DNA of 64,000 bases, from NCBI GenBank assembly GCA_029204225.1, contig CM055111.1:16849019-16913018 (forward strand). Reading direction: 5' to 3'. The notes under the pieces are model-generated. The model was not told the DNA's origin, ran no database searches, and saw only the letters and a list, made by a program, of their open reading frames with translations. Below are positions 9,970-20,450 of the stretch, piece by piece (position 1 is the stretch's first letter; every line of letters begins with the position of its first letter). Made by a program: the position numbers and the translations under genes. This DNA is from Diphasiastrum complanatum (taxonomy: Eukaryota > Streptophyta > Lycopodiopsida > Lycopodiales > Lycopodiaceae).

Positions 9970-11392
9970 TCACTCATGTCAAAAGCTTTGGAAAAATCTA
10001 GTTTTATTTCATCAATTAAGCTCTCATTACTTCCTATAATAATCAAATCATCCACGTACAACACAATGAACACTATATCTGAATCTTGTCTTAGAATGTA
10101 AAGATTAGGATCAACATCACTCTTTATCATTCCTCTTCACTTGAAGTGTTCATCAATGCAAGAGTACCACGCCTGTGGTGCTTGCTTCAATCCATAAATG
10201 GCTTTGTTGAGCTTACAAAAGAGATGCTCTCTCCTTGGCTCAACAAATCCTTGAGGTTGTACTAAGTAAACCTCTTCATCCAGCACTCCATTAAGAAAAG
10301 AAGATTTAAGGTCCATTTGCTGGATCTTCCAATCATAGAAAGCAAAAATAGCAATGATAGAACGTATAGTTACCATCTTAGCTAAGGGTGCAAAGGTTTC
10401 TTCAAAATCAATTTGATCTTGTATATCCATTTGCAAGTGATAGGCATCTTACCATCAGGTAGCTCAACCAACTTCCACGTCCTATTTTTTGATATAGCTT
10501 CCATTTTTGTTTCCATAGCTTCACGCCACTCCTTGTGCTCCTTTGCTTTATCAAAAGTTTTTGGTTCTTGAGCTTTGAGCACGAAACCCATTAGGGCTAG
10601 ATTCATCTCTAATCTTGCAGGAGGTTTTTTGATTTCTACTTGATCTTCTAAGCTCTCCCTACTCACTTGATTCGGGAGTATCTCCCTTATTAGCATCACT
10701 TGTTCTAACAAGTACCACTTAGACACTCTTCTAGAAATCTCGTTATTGACCCTATCTTTTTCCATTGGCTCTTCCATATTGACACCAACTTCTTTCTTCA
10801 CTTGCACTTTAGCTTTATCATCAAAGGGATCAATTGTCAATTTTATTTGGTCTTTTTGACCCATCTCATCAAAATTAGCATCTCTGGAAATCACGATCTT
10901 TTGTGCATCTGTGTCATACCTCCTGTATGTCTTGGGTCTTTCATCATATCCAAGGAAAATACACTTAACAGCTTTTGCATCCAGTTCTTTCATTTTTCAT
11001 CAAGTACATGAGCGTAAGCATCACAACCAAATATTCGTAAATGAGAAACAATAGGTTTCTTTCCAGTAAAAGCTTTGTAAGTGTCTTACCCTCCACAGAC
11101 TTCGTAGGACACCGATTCAAGATATGAGTAGCTATGTTGCATGCTTCTGCCCAAAAAGTATTTGGCAAACCCTTGCTCTTAAGCATTGCCCTAGCCATCT
11201 CCACAATGGATCTGTTTTTCCATTTTTGCGACTCCGTTCTGTTGTGGTGAATAGGGTGTAGTGGTTTGTCTCTTGATTCCCTAACACTTGCAGAAGTTTA
11301 TAAACTCTGTTGAAAAATACTCACCACCACCATCTGATCTGAGGGTCTTAATATAACAACCTGTTTGTTTCTCAACTAGATCCACGTCTGAA
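9970..11392 (-). pseudogene. Copia relic G, integrase and reverse transcriptase part
   Basis: Reading leftward from 11392 on the minus strand: an integrase core remnant (RSDGGGEYF, then PQQNGVA), an integrase end (MARAMLKSKGLPNTFWAEA), the linker (FLGYDERPKTYRRYD), and the RT (FEETFAPLAKMVTIR, FLNGVLDEEVY, AIYGLKQAPQAWY, YVDDLII near 10048-10059). Several frame breaks separate these blocks (near 10400, 10980 and 11210), so it is a pseudogene. It stops abruptly at 11392, where sequence rich in GTCGGA begins. The remaining C-terminal part lies at 2852-3719, on the other side of Copia A. Confidence 0.87.
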
Positions 11393-11576
11393 TGTTGGAA
11401 TTCGACATGTCGGATTCTGATGTGCCTTTCAAAAATTGGTTGCCACCCATATTTCATGATCGTCTGATTCTAATTTCTGGATTTTTTACTTGGACATCAT
11501 ATTTTGACATGTCGGATTGCGACGGATTATGGAATTTTTGAAAATACGTCGGACGCCCACATCGGAATCTGTCCGA
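11393..11576. repeat. Fragment rich in GTCGGA/TCCGAC motifs
   Basis: Several copies of GTCGGA or its complement occur in about 180 bp, including ggaattcgacat, which recurs at 31880-31891. The fragment interrupts relic G on one side and a gag scrap on the other. Clusters of short motifs in both orientations are typical of subterminal regions of DNA transposons, but no terminal inverted repeat or transposase was identified. Confidence 0.4.
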
Positions 11577-11647
11577 TATGTTATTGTGTATGAAGAGGAT
11601 GCTATGTTCATCAAAGGCAAGTTGGAAAGGGCAAAGGCAAAGGCAAG
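11577..11647 (+). pseudogene. Gag scrap (basic Gly/Lys linker)
   Basis: The translation EEDAMFIKGKLERAKAKA parallels GEEAFFTKGKFKGKGKGK of Copia B gag, just upstream of the zinc knuckle. It is short, but it is collinear with the C-like relic that follows at 11724, where C also has its module directly after gag. It therefore probably belongs to the same decayed element, interrupted by a 76-bp LTR scrap. Confidence 0.5.
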
Positions 11648-11723
11648 TGTTGATTTCACACGTGTGGACTGTCCACTACATGTACTTGTGATCTCCTAAG
11701 GTGTGTAGATGCACCAAGATCAA
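11648..11723 (-). repeat. 76-bp terminal scrap of a Copia A-type LTR
   Basis: The sequence matches the first 76-77 bp of the Copia A LTR (+ orientation), starting exactly at its TG end, with one base missing in the run after TGTTGA. It includes CACACGTGTG. It ends abruptly inside the LTR at caagatcaa. The precise start at the LTR end suggests an old A-family insertion trimmed on one side. Confidence 0.8.
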
Positions 11724-13190
11724 TTGATCATATGGAAAAATATGTTGCTAGGTGCATGCATGAAGGAGGTGGTTCTTCTACATTCTTTTGTGATGAGTCC
11801 AAGAAATTAATTTTTCCAGCAAGTGGAGTCACATGTCTTCATAAAGAGAGTAGATCAAATGGTTCTATCATGAGACTTGGTGAGGGAGATAGTCACAAGT
11901 CAAGAAGAGAAGTATGTGAAGAGTTCAAAGTAGGATGGACTTTGAATTATGTCATTGTGAATGATAGTGAGGAAGAATCATTATCATATGAGTCATTACC
12001 TAAAACATTGAGTAAAAGAGAGTACTTCAATCATCCTTTTATTGAAGGTACTAATCAGTTTTTTGATGGCTTTTAATGTTTTTGAGGTTTCTATTTCTTA
12101 TGATACAATCATTAAGAGGGAGTTTTATGAAGAAAAGTGCAATGGAAGATTGATTCTTGGGAAGATGCAAGGCATGGATCTCACATCTATTCATCAGTTC
12201 AAATGATTCTATGATTATGAATTGATCACTCATGATCAAGATGGCAAAAGGTTGGTTGGAGAAGACACATGGAGAAAATCGAGAGGAAAATTTTTCAAGG
12301 CATCTCATTGGTGACCTTATTGAGGTTTCTTATGGACTCAAGAGGGCTGGATTTATTAGGTTTGATACTCATCTTCACCTACTCTACTTCATGTTGGATG
12401 GAAAGTTTGGAATCTATCTTTTGATTTATGTTGATGACATTGGTGACATTGTTTTCACTAAACTTTTTGGAAATTCAAAATCAATTATTGATGAGATATT
12501 ATTGGATCTAGATCATATGTTTGAGAGGGAATATTTCCATAGGTTCAAGTCTGAAGATATTCATATCTTTGATGTTCAAGAGAAAGGTAAGCAAGTGGAA
12601 GAGACTCACTTTGCTTTGCTCACATGTTTTGGAAAATTTTCTAGTGTAGATGATGCTATGCAAGTGGATATTGGTTCTCATGGTTTTCATACTAGAAATG
12701 CAAGTAATGGATCTGGAAAACAAAGTTTGTTCAATAACTTTGATGGTCAAGAGGAAGATCAAGAGGTTGGTCTCAAAGGGCTTCAATAATACAAAAAGAA
12801 AGGTAGCAATTTGGAGCTAGTCAAGAGCATCAAAGGAAGGTTATTTGGCAAAGATGTTATGGATCTATTTTTGCAAGAGTCTTTTAACTCAAGTAAGGTC
12901 AAAGGAGCAGCAAAGAAGTGTTTTTCAAGTTTACTTTACTTGTTCTATCTCATGTTTGAGCTATTTCATGTGAATGTGTGCACATTGTCAAGATATGGAC
13001 AAACTAGCTACATTGTCTTGCAATATCTTATTGTTGGAGTTATACTAGCATTCTTGGCTGGTTTTGCTAATGGAAATGAAGCTATTGGAGGTTCATTATG
13101 TCACTCATTCATGATCAAGTTCTCAAGTGTTGAGCTATTTTATGCCAATGTTTGGAGATTGTCAATTTTTGGTGAATTCACCTTGTCACT
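11724..13190 (+). pseudogene. Relic H: copy of the rearranged pol module of Copia C
   Basis: The relic aligns block by block with the module of C. The first block is SGVTCLHKESRS..SIMRLGEGD..EEESLSYESLPK (11732-12020). The next is IKRE..NGRLILGKMQGMDLTSIHQF (about 12110-12205). A reverse-transcriptase-like segment follows (YGLKRA, DTHLHLLYFML, IYLLIYVDDI, 12320-12560), then a linker segment (EKGKQVEETHFALLTCFGKFSSVDDAM, 12580-12660) and VKSIKG..DLFLQ..SSKVKGAAKKC (12811-12930). In ordinary Copia pol the EKGKQV linker precedes RT, whereas here it follows. The YVDD catalytic motif is still present, unlike in C. Stops and frame changes near 12070, 12205 and 12790 make it a pseudogene. Confidence 0.7.
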
Positions 13191-13243
13191 TGGGTCACGT
13201 CCCCACCCTCCTTTTGGTCACCAACTAGTCCTCTTGGCCTTTT

Positions 13244-14622
13244 CCAGCCTTCAACTCTTGCCATCCAAACCCACTTGACATAAAAACAGACAACTCACCA
13301 ACAACGATCGGACTTAACCAACTGGAAGTTCGAAAACCAACATTGAGATCCAACTTGGCGCCATGCCAGATCGGGGGTCGTGATGTGAGTGACTTCCCTT
13401 GAAGCAAGCCGCCCGACATGCATCAAACTTAACCAACTCGAAGCTTTGTTACAAATGAGTAACATCCATTCCAAGCAAGTGGTCTGACTTACATCAGACT
13501 TAACCAACTAGAAGCTTCGCCACGAGCATTGGAAGCCAACCTGGCACCATGCCAGACTGGACAACGATAAACAGGTAACTTATACCACCCCCATGGACAC
13601 ACCCGTGCTTTCACCGTTAGGCAGCACATTGCCTCAGTAACGCCCTCACCAAATTTGGTCGATAGCCCTTATAGCTAAACGAACGGCAGCTATCCTTAAA
13701 TATACCACCCCTTTGGACGCACTCGTGCTTTCACTATTAGGCAGCACATTGTCTCAGTAACACCCCCACCAAATCTAGTCGATAGCCCTTATAGCTAAAC
13801 GATCGGCAACATACCACCCCAATTGTGGACGCACCCGTGCTTTCACCGTTAGGCAGCACATTGCTCAGTAACGCCCCCACCAAATTTGGTCGATAGCCCT
13901 TATAGCTAAACAAACGGTGGCTATCACGAATATGTCACCCCGTACTCCACAAGGCACAGACCGTGCTTACACCAACCTAATGGCAGCACATTGCCTCATC
14001 TGTCCTATGTGCAGACGGCGCCAGGCCCGAGTCGCGGAAACTGACTATGCATACACCTCAAGGGCAGCACCTTGACTCATCAAGCCCCCGTTCTACCAAC
14101 CACCCCGATCGTGGACGCACCCGTGCCTACACTGTGGGCAGCACCTTGCACAACAGTTGTCCTGATGAACCCCAAACAATGGCCATCCCTGTGAGATCCA
14201 CATAGCTGACCAGCCAGTCGGCTCTGATACCACATGTAGCGCAGGCATCCCAAAGGGAGCCGAGAACCATGACTTGGCTTCCCAGCCTTCAACTCTTGCC
14301 ATCCAAACCCACTTGACATAAAAACTGCCAACTCCCCAACAACGATCGGACTTAACCAACTGGAAGTTCAGAAACCAACATTGAGATCCAACCTGGCGCA
14401 ATGCCAGATCGGGGGTCCCGATGTGGGTGACTTCCCTCCAAGCAAGCCGCCCGACATACATCAAACTTAATCAACTCGAAGCTTCGTTACAAATGAGTAA
14501 CATCCATTCCAAGCAAGTGGTCTAACTTATACCAGACTCAATCAACTGGAAGCTTCGTCATGAGCGCTGGAAGCCAACTTGTCGCCACGCTAGACTGGTC
14601 AGCCATAAACAGGTAACTTGCA
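13244..14622 (-). mobile_element. Candidate miniature (TRIM-like) LTR element
   Basis: Two 338-bp direct repeats (13244-13581 and 14282-14619), both GC-richer than the surroundings, flank about 650 bp of non-coding DNA. Next to the right copy, at 14221-14232, is the complement of the iMet primer site (gctctgatacca), two bases from a possible LTR start TGTAGCGC at 14235. The left repeat is followed by a pyrimidine/purine-biased stretch (ccacccccat) in the position of a polypurine tract on the minus strand. This layout (LTR, primer site, short core, purine tract, LTR) fits a terminal-repeat retrotransposon in miniature. The left repeat lacks the outer 47 bases, and no target duplication was found. 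Confidence 0.45.
13582..14140. repeat. About 110-120-bp tandem repeats, four to five units
   Basis: Units begin with ataccacccc at 13582, 13702 and 13811, with degenerate units near 13931 and 14095. Each contains GTGCTTTCACCGTTAGGCAG-like and GCACATTGCCTCAGTAACG-like segments and GTCGATAGCCCTTATAGC. Periods are about 120, 109 and 120 bp. The array fills the core of the candidate miniature LTR element. No coding capacity is evident. Confidence 0.8.
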
Positions 14623-15600
14623 CCCAAGCAAGCCATCCAACTCAGCCGAGAAGTTAGAGCCCGTTTCCCAAGAGCTTAACCCATTCACGTTCATGCAAGG
14701 AACACTCAGAACCACAAGCCGCGACAGATATGGTAACAACCAGTTCCTGGACCAAATGGTTCCGACAGCATACCGCTGGTGCCACGGACCGAATGGTTCT
14801 GACGGCATACCGCTGGCGTCCTGGAATACGACCCTCAGCTATGTGCCAAATTAAAAAGTTTGAAGCGGCCTTACAACTGGCACTTTTACCAAACACTGAA
14901 ACCAGAAGGTAATCAGAGTCAATTTGAGGAAAATCCCACTTTATTGATAAATCTGAGAAGGTTACATTTCAAGTGTGTGACCGACCCTAGTCTCCGGGGC
15001 GCTGGCATGCCAAGGCGAGTGTCAGGACAACATTCCAGCAAGGGAGGTTGAGACTTAGTTGAACGCTCGTCCTGAGTCGCAACCCGCACTCCCCTATAGT
15101 ATTGGTGGGATTCACCACCTCCCGTCATACCAAGTACTCTACCCAGGCTGGTAAAGCACATTTTCTCCCTCTAGGATTTTCTCTCTCTAGAAAGTCATTT
15201 TATCTCTCTAAAATTTATTGATCCCCAGGCTTCCTTTAATCATGCCTAGATCGTGTGAGGTGATTGCACATTGATCTGGGCTCTCTGGACTTCGCTAGAA
15301 CCGATCAAAGATTTTCAGCCACAGGAACTTGGCTCCGATTGGAATCTGATCATAGTGGCGCCGGGAGCGGCGCTGATGCCAGTGGCACTAGGAGCAGCAG
15401 GGGTGCTACTGGCGCTGGAGACAATGCTGGCATCGGTGGCGCCGGAAGTAAAGCTTGTAAAGGTAACTTTACAACAGTGGGCCAGCTCATCGTTGATCCA
15501 GTATCATAGATTATCACTAGGCTTGCCACCTCTCTACTCAAAGCATATTGTAAATCGTTTGGGCAGAAGTGTATACCTACGTAGCTGATTTACTAATACA
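14623..15600. other. GC-richer non-coding block, possible Gypsy LTR end
   Basis: No gene was recognised. A short local repeat (ATGGTTCNGACNGCATACCG, at about 14756 and 14793) is visible. At 15356 the sequence tggcgccggg resembles the TGGCGCC-type primer site used by many plant Gypsy elements, and the preceding sequence has CT-rich and LTR-like character. This could be the 3' end of a Gypsy LTR with its primer site, but no partner LTR or coding region follows. Overlapping open frames on both strands look like by-products of GC content. Confidence 0.3.
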
Positions 15601-15673
15601 AACCATCGCATTTCGGCTTCAATACACAAGAAACTTTTGATCACTTCCTATATAGGAAAAATAAAGTAATCTC

Positions 15674-15966
15674 CATATAATTTTCTATACAACAATGAAC
15701 ATAACTAGGGAAAGAGCCAACTAGGAAAAAATGAACACTTCCTAGTTTTTACATCTAGGAGATCCACTATCAGATTCCTTATATAGGAAATTTAAGCCAG
15801 ATTTCCTATGTAGGAATTGTAACTAGGAAAATATAGATTTGGCTTAAATTTCCTATATAAGAAATCTGATAGTGGATTTCCTAGATGTATAAACTAAGAA
15901 GTGTTCATTTTTTCCTAGTTGGCACTTTCCCTAGTTATGTTCATTGTTGTATAGGAAATTATATAT
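15674..15966. mobile_element. Foldback (hairpin) MITE-like element
   Basis: The block is a near-perfect inverted repeat with arms of about 125-130 bp (15674-15805 and 15833-15966) around a short loop. Matching arm landmarks are ctatacaacaatgaacata / tatgttcattgttgtatag and ccactatcagatt / aatctgatagtgg. Only a handful of mismatches are visible. Smaller palindromes (cctatatagg, ctatgtagg) lie within it. It has no coding capacity. Such structures are typical of foldback transposons or MITEs, and a transcript would form a long hairpin able to feed small-RNA pathways. No clear target duplication was seen. Confidence 0.8.
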
Positions 15967-16200
15967 TGGTGAATCATTTATTCTTTTATGTAAAAAAAAT
16001 AGAAATAAATTTAACTTGATAATATATTATAATTGAAGTAAAAATTGAGCCATTAACTCTTAGTAAATTTTAAAAAGACAATTTTCATTATCATGATTGA
16101 TAATATTGTAACACTTTTTTCAAAAATCTGAACAATGAGCACAACTTTTTAAATTTACGCAAATCGTTCTACTTCATATTTATAAAATCTATGTTTCCTA

Positions 16201-17180
16201 CCTGTAGATCATGAAGATAGGCATACATGATATTGAAGTTTCAAATCAGCGAGAAAGGATCTGTGATCCTCTTTCTGTAATAGTAATTTACAACGAAACT
16301 AGAATATATTACAATCCGAACCATATGAAAGCGAACTGTAAACATGATACCCCTCGATTGCATGGTTTTCACAATTTTAATCGAGACATCTTGGCACAAG
16401 TGGTAAGTTGGTGTATCTTGCTTGAGTTGGACTAGTCCACTTTAGTTTAATTCTATGTGATCTCACTGGTTGATAATACCAAAATGCATTAATCCAGACA
16501 TATGATTGATGTTTTATTGACTCAAAGCAAGTATGGAAATTCTGATTCTTGGCTGGAAAAATTATTTGATTGAAAATCAATTTTTTAAAAGTAGTATTGT
16601 TGGTGGAAAGGACAAGCTGCCTCCAACATGTGCTTTTCAGCCACTGCCCTCACAGCCCTCAAGTTCACAAAGTACTCAAATCCACAAGCGCAAGTTGCCT
16701 CCAACATGTGTTTTTCATCCACCGCCCTCACAGGAGGCCCTCACAGGAAAGTTATGGATCAAGCAAAAGCCACGAGCTACACGCACGAATGTAATTTACG
16801 TCAAACAAATACCTCATATGACTGCTTTGTGCTTTATAGACAATCTCAATCCAAAATACTATTACAACATAAAAAGAGAGCCGGTAAAGTCATTGAGGAT
16901 TTTCATAAATTCAATTGAACAACGTAATTATTTCCAGCTCTTTTTGAAATATCGTATCATGATATCACTCATTCACAAAAAATCTAATAACTTGTTGAAA
17001 CAAACAATTGCTTATGTGAGTACGAAAAAAATGACAAGCGCTATATCAGATATATGGAAAACTGAGCACGGCCTAATTACCAGTTGGTTAACGTACCTGT
17101 CTACTGAATTTGAGAACAAACACCCGTCTATTGGATTTGAGAACAAACACCTGTCTGATTACAATAAACCATTATAAGAA
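16201..17180 (+). other. Unrecognised open region with an internal duplication
   Basis: A 214-codon frame at 16533-17177 is open, but I recognise no domain. It contains a duplicated segment: LPPTCAFQPLPSQ at about 16620 and LPPTCVFHPPPSQ at about 16695, a 72-76-bp direct repeat. The downstream half is rich in Lys, Asn, Ile and Tyr, as expected from AT-rich DNA. A second direct repeat encodes FENKHPS / FENKHLS near 17110-17155. It may be a decayed gene or plain non-coding DNA. Confidence 0.25.
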
Positions 17181-17553
17181 GCCGTGAGAAAAGGTAGTAC
17201 GACGGTGTAGGAAGTGAGATAGTTGCAAATTATTCACTCACAGAGTTGCAAATCAGCAAATGCCAAAGAGGTAGCACCGCTAAACTGATCACGAAGATGG
17301 TCGGGCTAGAAAAGTAAATGAAGAGCTTCACAATCTGAAGATGATAAAATAGAGAAAGCGTTGATTGCTTACAAAAGACTGCACTTTCGAAACAGTCGTT
17401 GCATGACAATTCTTGGCAAAGAACGAAATCATGTAACTCGAATCATAACAACCAAAAATCAATATACTTACATATTCTTTCAATATCCTCCAATACCAAA
17501 TCTCTTTTGTTTTTACGAACAACTATTTATACCAAAGGCAAAAACCAACATAC

Positions 17554-19779
17554 TTACATATGCACTTCAATGTCCTCCAATACCAAACATCTCTTTTGTT
17601 TTTTATGAACAACTATTTTGCCTTCATACAAAAGACAATCTACTATTTCTTCTCTCATGCAAGTGTACGAACGGTTTTTCACACGTAGATTTTTTCTTAA
17701 ATCCTTTAAACTATTATAATGCTCTTTTAATTTGCCATACAAATCATCTATTGTACGTAAATTAAAACATCGCTTTAAAATAGTTTCTTGGTCTTGTAAA
17801 TCAAAATCTTCTACACCGTACACTTGTAACAAAAACAAGTGTGATAAATTAGACTTCATAATTACAAGACCACAATTGATTACAATTTAATAGAATAAAA
17901 TTTACACCAAATTCATTATTATATAATAGATCTAAACAAAAGACATTTTTCTCACTTGTGAATCATCTTCGAAAAAGTTTCTTTTTTTAAATTTGTGATG
18001 GTCAATTTTTGATAAATCCTAATATTAACAAAAAAAACAAAATACAAAAATTAGTAAAGATCAAGTATCTCTAATTATTCTAATGTATGCGCAAATAGTC
18101 TTAAAACATTGACCATACTTTCATTTTTTTTGGCCACTCCTCCACAATTCCTTTTAGTTTCATGCTCATCTAAATCAAAAGCGACTTTTATTTAATAAGA
18201 CTAAAAATTCAGAATTTATATATTGCATATTGAACAAAATACACACCACATACCTTACGAGGTCGTTCACTCCTATGTTGAGACACCTTTTCAGCTCCAT
18301 ACCTTGGTTGGTTGTTTTCTACAACCTACAATTTGAAAAACAATTCAACGCTTATGAATACATTTATAATGAAATGATATATATAATGGTAAAACATTTG
18401 TCCTAAAATGAAATGATAATTCCATTGCATATAATACAACCATCTAAAAATATGTGACAAAATATCATTCAAGTTGTTGATTAATAAATCTCTTGAAGGT
18501 TTGTATTGAAAAATGAACACATCATTATCATCACCAATCTAAACTTTACAAGTATACATGAATCTCTTATGAAACTGAAAAATATTTCGAGTCGCATGCA
18601 TCAAAGATGTATGTGGTTATTATTCTAAAATAACTTGTGCACTTGTAGCTACATCTGCCAAAACATTCATGTTTATTGAATCATCTTCCAACAGCTTCAA
18701 AAAGGAAGTGCATGGAAATTGTCCTCCTGCTTCCACTTCTTGTACATACTCCTATATTTCAAAACAACATAAATTATTAACGAACTTATAAAAATTAATT
18801 GGTAATGTGACTTGTTGCGGGGGTGCCCACGTTTCTAACCTGCAGCTTTCTATTTTTTCCTTACCTCCTGTGGCCAATTTGCATTTTGTAGCCTACCTTC
18901 CTTCCTGCAGCCCTGCTACATTTTGGCGTTATTTGAAGCCCTATACCTGTGACCCTTCATAATCTTGTTGTCTGCGGGTGCGCTAATACCCCTATTTGTG
19001 GCCACCTCATTATTTACTTGCGGCCTATGTCGACCTACGGACTTATTTATTCAATTATTCATGTTTTGATTGATGTAAGTGACAAAATAAAACTAACCAT
19101 CATAACAGAAAATTAAAATGCAAACCGTGAATATAGACCTGCGAATATATAACAATATAGTTTAGAAACTTACCATTGCATCCATAAGTGGTGTGTCAAC
19201 TTGCGTTGCACACATGTGTGCAACATCCTGCAATGCAATTTCCATCCCAAAAAATGGCTATGAGATCAAACTAAACCATCCAAATAAAATACTAAGCAAA
19301 AAGACTTACATGTAATGGAGTGCCAAGCATGCATCAATTTGCCTAAAATAACTCAATTCAATAATCATAAACAAGTAATTCTATAGAATGTTTTACTTGA
19401 TCTTGATGCACATAAGTAGTAACTAGAGCAGAAGTTTCATCTTTTTTTGGACTAGCTTCCTACAAAAGTTAGGAATTAAGTAAAGTTAAATACAAGTCAA
19501 TCACAACTTTTAACTAATTTTTCTTGCGAACGATTTTTGTATGTAAAAAAATTAGCAATTTTTTTAAAATAGTCTTACTTTATTTGAAACACAATTCCAT
19601 GGCATTTATGCATTCAAATTTCGTTTGATGAAAAAAAATATATGGTTTTATTTACCTCTATCGCCATGGAACTTGCAATTTGACTGACTGATAATTTGCC
19701 TTTCTTTTTCTCATACTTTCTTCTTGATTGAATGCTTACCAATGCCCAACTATATATGTCTTCTTCTTTCCAGATGTAG
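17554..19779 (-). pseudogene. Unrecognised multi-exon coding relic
   Basis: Several coding-like segments on the minus strand are bounded by plausible splice sites. One is a 101-codon frame (17554-17859, with FDLQDQETILKRC and LYGKLKEHYNSL). Another runs 18643 to about 18748 and encodes EAGGQFPCTSFLKLLEDD to a stop, preceded by an acceptor-like ...aaatatag. A segment at about 18865-19035 (VGRHRPQVNNEVATNRG..) has one in-frame TAG and is followed by a donor-like gtaagg. I do not recognise the protein. The stop and scattered fragments suggest a dead gene or DNA transposon. Copia B inserted at its right edge (19784). Confidence 0.3.
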
Positions 19780-19783
19780 GTAG

Positions 19784-20438
19784 TGTGAAAATTGTCAACA
19801 TTTCCTAGCTAGTTTGAGGCCTAAATTGGCTAAAATTGTAAATAGTTTTGGTTCTGGAGTTTCGCACGTGTGAACCAGGCCACAATGTTTTTATTTACTG
19901 TATTTTTTCAGTATGATGAAGTGTCAAACTTCATACCCTTCAAAATGAGACCATTTTGATGTATTTTGGTCATATAAGCCATTTTTAGCTATTTTTCCTA
20001 TATAGGGAATATCTAGGGTCAAGTACCTTCTAGAGAGAGGAGAGAGAGTCATCTTCCTCATCCATAAATAGTAGGGAAGTCGTGGAGAACAGGTTGGAGA
20101 AACCTTTTGTATGCTTCATTGAGATCAATAGATCATTGTCATTGTTTCTTCCTCCATTGAGAGCATTGTTGTGTGTATTGTCTTCAAGCTATTGTGTATG
20201 ATCTTAGGTGCTTTCCAAAAGTGGTAGGCTGATGTATTATGGACTGTATAATGCTATTTTGGGCCGCACTTGATGTTTATGGAAGTTTCCATTTGTGATA
20301 AATGCTTTTTGATCAAGTTCTTTGCATTCTAGGTAGCATAGAATGTGTTGCCAATTCCTAGCTTATGTAGTTTGGAGTGCAAGCATTCAAGCCAATGATC
20401 TTGGAGTTTAGATCCACTTAGGATCTGTATTTTTCACA
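19784..20438 (+). repeat. Copia B 5' LTR (promoter LTR)
   Basis: The LTR is 655 bp with TGTGAAAATTG and ..TTTTTCACA ends. It contains a G-box in gCACGTGtg (19865-19870), a GA-rich stretch (tctagagagaggagagagag, about 20030-20048) and a TATA-like ataaata at 20064-20070. Transcription would plausibly start shortly downstream of the TATA-like site, making R-U5 the last 300 bp or so; that placement is an inference. Confidence 0.96.
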
Positions 20439-20450
20439 TGGTATCAGAGC
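20439..20450 (+). promoter_or_regulatory. Copia B primer binding site (tRNA-iMet)
   Basis: TGGTATCAGAGC directly follows the 5' LTR and is complementary to the 3' end of plant initiator-methionine tRNA, the standard primer for plant Copia minus-strand DNA synthesis. The identical site sits next to the 5' LTRs of C (51105-51116) and D (58061-58072). Confidence 0.97.

Noticed and set aside
13580-13930. Possible CRISPR-like array in the GC-rich repeats
   Set aside because: Units are 110-120 bp, adjacent and diverged, without regular short repeats and unique spacers, and the DNA is plant nuclear.
15350-15541. 63-codon Pro/Ala/Leu-rich minus-strand frame
   Set aside because: It overlaps two other open frames on the opposite strand in GC-rich repeat DNA and has no domain; it is a composition artefact.
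16533-17177. 214-codon frame as an organelle-derived gene
   Set aside because: No plastid or mitochondrial protein could be recognised, and the sequence contains local duplications typical of non-coding DNA.
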